Origin: Fidelibacterota bacterium
Lineage (GTDB): Bacteria; Marinisomatota; Marinisomatia; Marinisomatales; TCS55
Direction of reading: 5' to 3'
Assembly: GCA_002725545.1 (NCBI GenBank)
Contig: PBPW01000013.1
Location: 6,049-15,524 of the forward strand
Length of the DNA stretch: 9,476 bases
Part shown: positions 1 through 6,976 of the stretch, in pieces
Layout of the letters: every line of letters starts with the position of its first letter
How positions within the stretch are numbered: position 1 is the first letter of the stretch
Notes under the pieces: model-generated
Told to the model about the DNA's origin: nothing
Database searches by the model: none
Seen by the model: only the letters and a program-made list of their open reading frames with translations
Translations under genes and position numbers: made by a program

Positions 1-3000
1 ACCTCTTCTGAAGGAACGCCAGCAACCATCGGTCTCAACTGTACCGTTACAGGTAGCAGCGGATCTTTTGTTCTGAAGAAAATGTCTACTTCGGTTACAA
101 AGAAACCAGCATCATTTTGAACAGAGAATGATTGTGCGAGCGGATCTTTACCGCCTCTAGCGGGCCTCGGTGGCGGTGTAGGTGGCCTTGGAGGTGTAGG
201 TCTAGGAGGTGGTGGAGGTGGAGGTGGCACTGGCCTCGGTGGCCTTGGTGGCCTTGGAGGATCAGGTGTTGGCCTCGGTGGGGGCGGCACAGGTGGCCTT
301 GGGGGAGGACTTGGAGGTGGTGGTGGGGGTGGAGGAGGAGGTGGTAATGGGACTCTCGTTGTCTCACTACTTGTAGTCACCCTTTGAGTAGAAGTAACAT
401 CTGTTGCAGCACGAGATTCAGAAGTTGCTTGGATATCAAATCTAGGTCTTCTAGTAGATCTGATAGTCTCCTGCATATTATTAATTGTACCTTGAGCGAA
501 GTATTGCTCTTCACCCATTGTTCCAGTCATTCCACCAATAGTACTATTAGTAGAATTACTTGTTAATCTGAATAACTTAATTCCAACCTCAAATGATGGA
601 TTGGATGTAATATTTGGATTAGGAATAAAGAATGATCCAAGAACTGTTCCTATACTGTCACTGAATAATCTTATATTAGTAACTTCTGCTTCACCAGTAG
701 CACTTCTAAGTCTCATTCCAGTTCTTATAAAACCACTATAAAGAGCCTGTGTCTGATCTGCTAATGATACAGTATCTACGTTAAGTAGAATTGAAGAACT
801 TGAGTAACTTTCTGGAACTGTATATGTGTCATCATAAGGACTTGTTGTAAATACATCAGTTGGTGCAGCAATTGGTCCAATTTTATGATTGGATTGTGCA
901 ACTCTGAATGATATCCTAGGTGTTGCTGCATTAGTTGCTGTAACTGTACCTGCAGCCATTGTTCCATTAACAATCTGACCTACAGTAAATGTACCACTAA
1001 TCATTCTTACTTCGACTAGTTTTGGTACAATAAATGCATTTACATCTTGACCATCAAAGAATCCATAGAGTCTTGTTAATGGTTTAAATTTACGTCCAGT
1101 AAATTCAATATTTCTAGACCTCATAAATGCGATGACAGAGGTACTTACTACCTTATCACCTTCATTTACAACATCAGTTTGCTCACTAACTCTTAGTCTC
1201 TCACCAGCTCTAGTTGAAGTACCAGTTCTGGTAGTAGTTGTAGTAGTTGTAGTCTGGAATGTATTTGTAGTTACAATCTGACTTCCATTATTCCTAGAAG
1301 TAGATCCTGTCTGTACCCTAGCAGAAGTATCAACTGAACTAGATCCAGTCCATGTAGTATTCCATGCACCCCATCTAACAGGTCCTAAACCAGTTTGTGG
1401 GTCATATCCATCAAATTCTAACTGTCTACGGGTTTGAGTATAGTTGTCAACCTCAATTCTTTGTGGTTGGAGTCTAACTTGGTCAATCCATATATCAGAT
1501 GATGGGAATAATACAATATTACCTGTATAGGTAGTTACAAGGTATGGAGTAACATTCTCAACCCTAGTAGCAAATCCTTGTCTAATTCTAGACGCAGATT
1601 CATAATCAAGAGTTAATAATTGACCTGTTCTCTTAATACCATTACCAATCAAATCAGTAACAAATCTAGGATCAGCAGTTGGATTAGCAGTTGTTCCTAT
1701 ACCTATCAATGACCTAGAACCTATCAACATATCAACTTCAGTTGTGAAGTGTGTAGGTCTTAGTTCAAGATTTGCAGGGTCAACACTATTAGTTACCTTA
1801 CCAAGTTTTAACTGAGTTGATGTTCCTGAGAAATTATCAACGTAAATACCAGATTTAAATCTTGTTAAACCAGCATTATCAGGAATAAACAGACTTTCTG
1901 TATTAGATTCTAGAAGAGAAAGTGCAGTATAGTACTCTAAATTCTGGATTCTATCTTCCAATAATGCAATATCTTGCATCCTATATCTCTTATGAGACTT
2001 GAGTCTAACCTCTATATTCTCAGTATTACAGATATAAGGTGGTAAACTGCACATTGCAACTTCCAATGCATCCTCAATAGGAATAGGTGGAACTGGTGTG
2101 TCAGCAGGAATACCCTTAATTAATTGAAATTCACCATTCTTAGTTAAATAAATTCTATCAATTCTTGGTTGATAGTAAGAATATTGTATATTAATTGCTT
2201 CATCAGACGCTAAAATATTCTTCGCAGAGTTTGTAGCATCAGAGAATACCCTTGCATCAAATTCAAATGGAGATACTGCAGTTGAGTCTAAATTAAAATT
2301 GGTTACTCTTGGTCTAATATCAATAATATCACTTAATCTAATATTCTCTTTAACATCAGGTAATACACAATAATCAATCTGATCATATGAAGAAACAGTT
2401 GTTATATCTCCATCATCAGTAGAAGCGTACTCTGCAGATTCAAAAATAACTCTTATTTTCTTTCTAGGATCTTTACTATTAGGTTTTCTAATAATACGAG
2501 AATAATCACAAATAGTCTCTCTTTGCCCACTATCTAAAGAGAATCTATCCATAATATTATTATCACCTGGATCAAAATCATTAATAGTAGCAGTTATACC
2601 ACTCTCAATGAATTCAATCTGCTCATTTAATTCAAATCTTAAATCACTTAAATAAACAAATCCTGCTTTAGCACTATTAATTCGTTCAATATACAAACCA
2701 ATAGCACCTGTTGTTTTACCAACAAATTCTTCACCAGCAATTAAGTCATCAACACGTCCAGTTGGACCATTCATGTTGAATACAGTAATTGATGGGATTA
2801 ATGGATCTGCAATACCACCAGATTCAAATACACCATAAACCTTGGTTACATCTGGTTCTCCCAAACAGATATCAGTATCCTGAACCCTTAATCCATAACC
2901 ATAGTTACCATATGTCAATCCATCATTTAATGATGTTGTACCAACACCAGAAGTTACTAATTTTGACTTATTAACAATAATCGAATTGGTTCGTATTCTA

Positions 3001-5339
3001 TTCTTAACTTTGTTCTTAACATTAATTTTATTAAGAGTAGCAACCAATCTTGCAGATCCTGCAGTAGCAGACAATCCAAAGATTCTTAACTCTCTACCAC
3101 CATTAGTAAAACGCAGTTTATCTGGGGTTAATTCTTCAGTAACACCTGCATCATTAGTTAAAACGTATCTTTCTTCATCATATGGCAAGAATGTCTCATC
3201 TTGACCTGCCTGTATAGTATTAGTAGCATTAGCAGTGATAACTACATCATATTCTTTTCTAATTGTGATGTTAGACTCTGTTAAATCAACATCAGAAACC
3301 CATTTCTTAGGTAATGGTGTATAGAGACTATTATCTGTAGATGACTGGTATTTAGATCCTATTAACTGGAAGTCAACTGGTTGTGCTGCTGCGGAAGGAA
3401 GACCACCATCACAAACACCTGCAACTGTAGTTACACCTGCAATAATAATATTACTATCGTCAGTATAACTCTCAACTACAGCAAATGTCTTAACTGTTGT
3501 TCCACCTAATAAAGGATTAGTAAATGATACTAAATCACCTGCTTTTACTTTATTTCTAAAACCACCACCAGGAACTGTGACTGTTGATATTCCAGGTGCT
3601 GTTCCAGACTTAGGAGTAATGTTTACATTACCGTAAGCAATCTTTGTAAATGGTTTAACATCAGCATTAAATGTACCAACACCAACTGAACTATGAATAG
3701 ACTCAACTGCACCTATAGAGTGTGCTGTTATTCCTATGGCAATTCTATTGTTATCTACACCATTAAAGATTAATTTTTCACCTGGTGTAAATGCACCAAT
3801 TGAGTTATATGCAGTTATAATTCCAGTAGTAGTCCCAAACCTTAAGTGTGCCGTTGCACCACTAGATTTACCTTTGATGTAAGTAGGTACAGTTAAAGTT
3901 ATTGCTTGGTTTACTGTTAACTCAGTGTATGGTTGAATATCGTATAATGTGACATCAAATTCATTAGTTGCTGGAAGTGCAGATGAATATGATCCAGACT
4001 CTAATGCATAATCATATACTCTTGCAACACCAATCTCTTTACCTGCTGCAACATGAGCATTAGCACCTATTCTAGAATCTCTAAGACTAATACTAGAAGT
4101 TGTTGTAAATCCTATTCTAGGACAACCATATGCTCTATTAACAGTTAAAGTTGGACCTGTATAGTAATTTACTGCTTGATTTTTTAATACTTTCTTTGTT
4201 CTTGTCTTCTCAAAATCTAGATATACAACATTTCTAACAGGAACTTCAAATCCCTTAATAAATGCTTTACCTGGAGAGATCTTATATGTACCTAAATCTT
4301 GACTTGGTGTGTTATTACCATAAGTTAATTGATTTGCACCAAATACGCCGTTATTTCCCTTATTATCGTTTAATGATTCCTTTGCTGATATTGTAAATGG
4401 TTTTACATAGAAGTCACCAGCATGACTATATGTTCTTCTTGCTAATTCATCTCCAAGTTCATTATACTTAATCTTATCATCAATATGGGCAACTGAACCA
4501 CCGTTGATGACCATCAACTCAACGAAGTTCTCATTCTTCTCAGATTCTAAAGGTCTCTTTCCTAATTTTACACTAATCTTTAATCTATCTGCACCTGGAG
4601 CAGCAAAATTATTAAATCCTTTAGCATTATCAGTCAAAGACTGATCCTTACTTGAAGTAACTATTTCTTCAGTTATTTCTAAACCAACTCTATATGTTGG
4701 GTTTTCATCATGAGGATCAAGAATTAATGTCTCATCATTAACTCTTACAAATTGACCTCTTATAAAATATACACCTTCTGATATGAATACTGCAGATCCA
4801 ACTGATGTAGCGTTAGTTGGAGCACTTTTAGCACAACCTTGACCTGCTTGTAAAGTCAATTGTGCATCTTGAGATACTACATTTTGCTGAAGTAGTAAAG
4901 TCTCATCATCATCAAAAACATCTTTATCATTAACACCAGAACCAAGATAACTGACAAACATTGTCATGTATCCTCTTGGTGAGAATTCTATAGGCAAAAA
5001 GTCTATAATTTTTGCTTTTACTTTAGAATTTGATCCAGTAACTATCTCATTAATTAAATCATATCCATAACCTTCTACATCATTACCTAAAAAATTTGGC
5101 TCGACTTCAACAGCAAACATATTGTTGTTAAAGTTTATTTGTCCTGGAATAACACAAGATCCTTCCTTAAACAGGTGAGTTCCTACTTGCTCTACCTGAT
5201 TTTGGAGGATCGACTGTAATGTTGTTAATTCTCTAGCCTGAATTGGTAATCCTGGCTTAAACAATACCTTATGAAAATCCTTACTCGCATCAAAATCGTC
5301 AAAATAAGGCGATACATTGAGATTAGTTTCTTGTGCCAT
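1..5339 (-). CDS. Giant DUF4815-type virion structural protein (3' end outside window)
   Basis: The frame is open from an ATG at 5339 to the left edge: 1779 complete codons and no stop. I spot-checked it by hand at the start, near 4500, 3600, 3230, 2515, 1975 and 1250, and through 370-1. The start (MAQETNLNVSPYFDDF) and residues 24-42 (KVLFKPGLPIQARELTTLQ) match the N-terminus of the DUF4815 proteins of marine T4-like phages. Further family-like landmarks are PGKAFIKGFEV in the N-terminal third, a CDYSR stretch near residue 945, a probable short coiled coil around 1115-1145 (RYRMQDIALLEDRIQNLEYY), MRSRNIEF at 1406 followed by a KPLTRLYGFFDG stretch, and PLAQSFSV at 1733. Between these lie long beta-rich stretches, a run of eight Thr (1363-1370) and a 63-residue Pro/Arg-rich linker (1664-1726). 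It starts 18 bases after the gp8-like gene, with only a weak TAAGG overlapping that gene's stop, so it is probably cotranscribed with it. Likely a baseplate-peripheral or fibre-like virion protein; exact role unknown. Family identity is by recognition, not a search. Confidence 0.88.
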   Translation of the reverse strand, partial: MAQETNLNVSPYFDDFDASKDFHKVLFKPGLPIQARELTTLQSILQNQVEQVGTHLFKEGSCVIPGQINFNNNMFAVEVEPNFLGNDVEGYGYDLINEIVTGSNSKVKAKIIDFLPIEFSPRGYMTMFVSYLGSGVNDKDVFDDDETLLLQQNVVSQDAQLTLQAGQGCAKSAPTNATSVGSAVFISEGVYFIRGQFVRVNDETLILDPHDENPTYRVGLEITEEIVTSSKDQSLTDNAKGFNNFAAPGADRLKISVKLGKRPLESEKNENFVELMVINGGSVAHIDDKIKYNELGDELARRTYSHAGDFYVKPFTISAKESLNDNKGNNGVFGANQLTYGNNTPSQDLGTYKISPGKAFIKGFEVPVRNVVYLDFEKTRTKKVLKNQAVNYYTGPTLTVNRAYGCPRIGFTTTSSISLRDSRIGANAHVAAGKEIGVARVYDYALESGSYSSALPATNEFDVTLYDIQPYTELTVNQAITLTVPTYIKGKSSGATAHLRFGTTTGIITAYNSIGAFTPGEKLIFNGVDNNRIAIGITAHSIGAVESIHSSVGVGTFNADVKPFTKIAYGNVNITPKSGTAPGISTVTVPGGGFRNKVKAGDLVSFTNPLLGGTTVKTFAVVESYTDDSNIIIAGVTTVAGVCDGGLPSAAAQPVDFQLIGSKYQSSTDNSLYTPLPKKWVSDVDLTESNITIRKEYDVVITANATNTIQAGQDETFLPYDEERYVLTNDAGVTEELTPDKLRFTNGGRELRIFGLSATAGSARLVATLNKINVKNKVKNRIRTNSIIVNKSKLVTSGVGTTSLNDGLTYGNYGYGLRVQDTDICLGEPDVTKVYGVFESGGIADPLIPSITVFNMNGPTGRVDDLIAGEEFVGKTTGAIGLYIERINSAKAGFVYLSDLRFELNEQIEFIESGITATINDFDPGDNNIMDRFSLDSGQRETICDYSRIIRKPNSKDPRKKIRVIFESAEYASTDDGDITTVSSYDQIDYCVLPDVKENIRLSDIIDIRPRVTNFNLDSTAVSPFEFDARVFSDATNSAKNILASDEAINIQYSYYQPRIDRIYLTKNGEFQLIKGIPADTPVPPIPIEDALEVAMCSLPPYICNTENIEVRLKSHKRYRMQDIALLEDRIQNLEYYTALSLLESNTESLFIPDNAGLTRFKSGIYVDNFSGTSTQLKLGKVTNSVDPANLELRPTHFTTEVDMLIGSRSLIGIGTTANPTADPRFVTDLIGNGIKRTGQLLTLDYESASRIRQGFATRVENVTPYLVTTYTGNIVLFPSSDIWIDQVRLQPQRIEVDNYTQTRRQLEFDGYDPQTGLGPVRWGAWNTTWTGSSSVDTSARVQTGSTSRNNGSQIVTTNTFQTTTTTTTTRTGTSTRAGERLRVSEQTDVVNEGDKVVSTSVIAFMRSRNIEFTGRKFKPLTRLYGFFDGQDVNAFIVPKLVEVRMISGTFTVGQIVNGTMAAGTVTATNAATPRISFRVAQSNHKIGPIAAPTDVFTTSPYDDTYTVPESYSSSSILLNVDTVSLADQTQALYSGFIRTGMRLRSATGEAEVTNIRLFSDSIGTVLGSFFIPNPNITSNPSFEVGIKLFRLTSNSTNSTIGGMTGTMGEEQYFAQGTINNMQETIRSTRRPRFDIQATSESRAATDVTSTQRVTTSSETTRVPLPPPPPPPPPPPSPPPRPPVPPPPRPTPDPPRPPRPPRPVPPPPPPPPRPTPPRPPTPPPRPARGGKDPLAQSFSVQNDAGFFVTEVDIFFRTKDPLLPVTVQLRPMVAGVPSEE
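162..350 (-). repeat. Proline/arginine-rich low-complexity insertion in the DUF4815 protein
   Basis: These 63 codons encode 47 prolines, 8 arginines, 3 threonines, 2 valines and one each of Leu, Ser and Asp. The longest uninterrupted proline runs are 11 (codons 344 down to 312) and 8 (227 down to 204). The tract is in frame with the conserved residues on both sides (SETTRV before it, ARGGKDPLAQSF after it), so it is a true part of the protein and not a frameshift artefact. It is about two thirds GC in an otherwise AT-rich window. It probably forms an extended polyproline-II spacer between the main body and the C-terminal PLAQSF domain. Confidence 0.9.
163..305 (+). repeat. Seven copies of the 11-mer GGCCTYGGNGG
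   Basis: Exact matches to GGCCTYGGNGG on the plus strand start at 163, 184, 232, 241, 250, 271 and 295. The copies at 232, 241 and 250 overlap head to tail by two bases, which gives a 9-base period. On the coding strand each copy encodes Pro-Pro-Arg-Pro with the arginine always AGG. The regular spacing in multiples of three suggests growth of the linker by slippage or unequal recombination of a short unit. That history is inferred. Confidence 0.85.
1230..1253 (-). repeat. Run of eight threonine codons in the DUF4815 protein
   Basis: Eight consecutive threonine codons (mostly ACT, with two ACA and one ACC) encode residues 1363-1370, followed by RTGTSTRAGE. The surrounding stretch is also Thr/Ser/Asn-rich. 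It lies between the CDYSR/coiled-coil part and the conserved MRSRNIEF block, and looks like a flexible low-complexity linker. No function is claimed. Confidence 0.75.
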
Positions 5340-5357
5340 ATCTGTTAAGTTATTACC
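5340..5357 (-). other. 18-base gap between the gp8-like and DUF4815 genes
   Basis: Read on the coding strand the gap is GGTAATAACTTAACAGAT. The only Shine-Dalgarno-like string is TAAGG, formed by the gp8 stop codon and the first gap bases. It ends 16 nt before the ATG, farther than usual. There is no hairpin and no late-promoter octamer. The start is therefore supported mainly by the conserved protein N-terminus, and translation may be coupled to the upstream gene. Confidence 0.6.
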
Positions 5358-6941
5358 TTAGAATTGCAAAATGACTTTAATGTCTTCTCGCTGGTTAGCA
5401 GACCTAGTAATTGAAGGTCTATTGTCAACGTAGAGTATAGTACCACTGTACTTTTCAATTTCTGGATTTGCTACACCTTTAATAAAGGTTTGCCCCAAAT
5501 AATATGTTTTATTATTTATCACGGTACTTATACCTGGATTACTGACCGATCCAAATCCGTTGTCTATATATAAGTCTTTCGTGCCACCTACAATTTTCAA
5601 AGTACCACCAGAAGCGGTAGTCCCTGTAAAACTGTTTAATCCATAACCATATGTAGGATTGCTCTTTTGAGTACCATCAGTATTAAATCCAACTAAAGAC
5701 CTATCTTGCCAGTACCTAAGAACACCAGTAGTTTTATCATATGAGATAACTCTTCCAACAGCAGTTTGTCCTGTTCCTACCTGTTGAGTAACATAAGAAT
5801 TCGCTTCAAAAGAAGTAGTCTTATAGTCATCATCATTTGGAGATAATCCCTTTAAAATTATCCCATTAATAGCACTTGCTCTATCATCTGTAATAGTAGA
5901 AGTAGATTCATATGCTTTTGGATTTTCAACAATTCCAATCCTAGCAACCTTTGTTCCTGTAACAAAGTCAGGGTTTGAATCATCATTTTCAATTCTTGAG
6001 AAGATTAGTACGTTTGATGCACCTAATTCTCTATAAATGTCAAATCCATGACCCCCTGATGGAGGAATAACGACATTAAAGATTGGTGTAGTATTACCAA
6101 CAGGAACATTACCTGCCACTAAGTCAACTGATCCATAAGTATACCCACTACCACCATTTGATATGGTAATTGATTCTACCTTAGAATCATTATTAATAAC
6201 AATAGTACATTCTGCACCAGTTCCATCACCTTTTATTGGGACTCTAGTATAAGTTTGGTTAGCAGGACCAACAAGATATCCCCTATTAGCAATGGTAGCA
6301 ACCTTTATCTGACCACTTGTTTTAGCATTATTCCTAATTGGCGTATAATCATTATTAGTCTCCCAATCTACAGGAAGAGGAATAAAGTTAAGACTATCAA
6401 ACTTGATGATATCTGAAGGACTGATAGTATAAAGATACTTCCAGATATAACCATCACCACTGGTCCCAGCAACTCTTGGTTCCAAATCTGTAAATTTAGG
6501 TTCATCAAGCGAAGGTTTGCCATTTGGGTTCTCTGGGTCAATACCGTTATGTAAGCAAATGTAGACTCTAAATTCACTATTTACAACATAAAAATTGGAA
6601 GAATATAAACTGGTCTTATTTGAAGAATCTGATAGATTATTCCTGTTTATGTCATGTCTATACATGTCATAAATTGTTGCGGATGCCCAAGACAACTTCC
6701 GAACAACAGGTCTAATATCATCAGCAGAGATCTTCTTCATTGCGATCATTGTATCCCAATAGAAGTTCTCATCATCAAAACAATCCCTAGGAGCAGGAGG
6801 ACTTGTGTCCCAATCTGACTTGCTTTCTACAGCATTTGGGAGACCAATAAAAGTATAGTAAGAATCCGCAGAGGAACGAATCTTATCTATAAACGTCCTC
6901 GCATTCTTAATCCTCAACTGATCAGTTATAATCGCAGCCAT
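5358..6941 (-). CDS. 8: T4 gp8-like baseplate wedge subunit
   Basis: A complete 527-residue protein, ATG at 6941 and TAA at 5358. It resembles the gp8 baseplate wedge subunit of marine T4-like phages: an N-terminus of the type MAAIITDQLRIKNARTFID, a Tyr-rich FIGLPN region (residues 28-36), a Trp/Asp-rich stretch followed by DDIRPVVRKLSW (74-85), DGYIWKYLYTISPSD (163-177), and a conserved-looking C-terminus (DNRPSITRSANQREDIKVIL, 506-525). In T4, gp8 dimerises in each baseplate wedge and contacts gp7, gp10 and gp6. T4 gp8 is 334 residues, so this version is about 190 longer. The extra length probably lies between residues 205 and 475, which include a GGSGY beta module (about 245-274) and Gly/Thr-rich segments. 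It lies between two other virion genes on the same strand. A late promoter candidate precedes it, and no clear ribosome binding site is visible. Identity is by recognition of conserved blocks, not by alignment. Confidence 0.9.
   Translation of the reverse strand: MAAIITDQLRIKNARTFIDKIRSSADSYYTFIGLPNAVESKSDWDTSPPAPRDCFDDENFYWDTMIAMKKISADDIRPVVRKLSWASATIYDMYRHDINRNNLSDSSNKTSLYSSNFYVVNSEFRVYICLHNGIDPENPNGKPSLDEPKFTDLEPRVAGTSGDGYIWKYLYTISPSDIIKFDSLNFIPLPVDWETNNDYTPIRNNAKTSGQIKVATIANRGYLVGPANQTYTRVPIKGDGTGAECTIVINNDSKVESITISNGGSGYTYGSVDLVAGNVPVGNTTPIFNVVIPPSGGHGFDIYRELGASNVLIFSRIENDDSNPDFVTGTKVARIGIVENPKAYESTSTITDDRASAINGIILKGLSPNDDDYKTTSFEANSYVTQQVGTGQTAVGRVISYDKTTGVLRYWQDRSLVGFNTDGTQKSNPTYGYGLNSFTGTTASGGTLKIVGGTKDLYIDNGFGSVSNPGISTVINNKTYYLGQTFIKGVANPEIEKYSGTILYVDNRPSITRSANQREDIKVILQF
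6120..6209 (-). repeat. GGSGY beta module inside the gp8-like protein
   Basis: Residues 245-274 follow the pattern hydrophobic-rich strand, short polar turn, VESITISNGGSGYTYG, then another strand. The same pattern occurs three times in the neighbouring upstream gene (7674-8102). It is probably a small beta-hairpin module embedded in the part of this gp8 that is enlarged relative to T4. Copy boundaries are approximate. Confidence 0.65.
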
Positions 6942-6974
6942 TTTTAGAATTTAAGATTTGCTATGTTTTATTTA
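6942..6974 (-). other. 33-base intergenic leader of gp8
   Basis: This is the longer of the two gaps in the window. On the coding strand it is AT-rich and ends in TTAAATTCTAAAA just before the ATG. No purine-rich Shine-Dalgarno motif and no inverted repeat with a T-tract is visible, so I see no intrinsic terminator for the upstream gene. Apart from the late-promoter octamer that overlaps its right end, it holds nothing recognisable. Confidence 0.6.
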
Positions 6975-6976
6975 TT
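6969..6976 (-). promoter_or_regulatory. Candidate T4-type late promoter (AATAAATA) before gp8
   Basis: On the coding strand the octamer reads AATAAATA. It matches the NATAAATA form reported for late promoters of T4-like cyanophages and differs at one base from the T4 consensus TATAAATA. It overlaps the stop codon of the upstream gene and ends 27 nt before the gp8 ATG, a plausible position for a short 5' leader. In AT-rich DNA such octamers arise by chance, so position is the main support. Confidence 0.5.

Noticed and set aside
132..347. Plus-strand 71-codon frame rich in Trp and Arg
   Set aside because: It is the antisense of the proline-rich coding tract: GGN-rich DNA gives Trp/Arg/Gly codons. 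No RBS, no family resemblance, and composition fully explained by the opposite strand.
162..350. Collagen-like Gly-x-Y repeat, common in phage fibres
   Set aside because: The plus strand is full of GGN, but the coding strand reads proline. The protein tract has no glycine, so it is not collagen-like.
162..350. CRISPR array or other spaced direct repeat
   Set aside because: The repeat unit is 11 bases, overlapping and in phase with codons. There are no unique spacers of constant length.
95..367. Minus-strand 90-codon His/Leu-rich frame
   Set aside because: It is an out-of-frame reading of the same tract. The long conserved frame runs through this region on the same strand, with SETTRV before it and PLAQSFSV after it.
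2986..3204. Plus-strand 72-codon frame with a hydrophobic start resembling a signal peptide
   Set aside because: It lies antisense to the DUF4815 frame, which is continuous and family-like here (DETFLPYDEERYVLTND). The apparent signal peptide comes from AT-rich antisense codons.
5513..5520. Second late-promoter-like octamer GATAAATA on the coding strand, 173 nt before the DUF4815 start
   Set aside because: It lies inside the gp8 coding sequence and is explained by the codons for Ile-Asn-Asn-Lys. A few such octamers are expected by chance in 9.5 kb of AT-rich DNA. It could still be an internal promoter, but position does not support it.
6942..6974. Intrinsic terminator between the large structural gene and gp8
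   Set aside because: The gap is AT-rich but has no GC-rich inverted repeat followed by a T-run on the coding strand.
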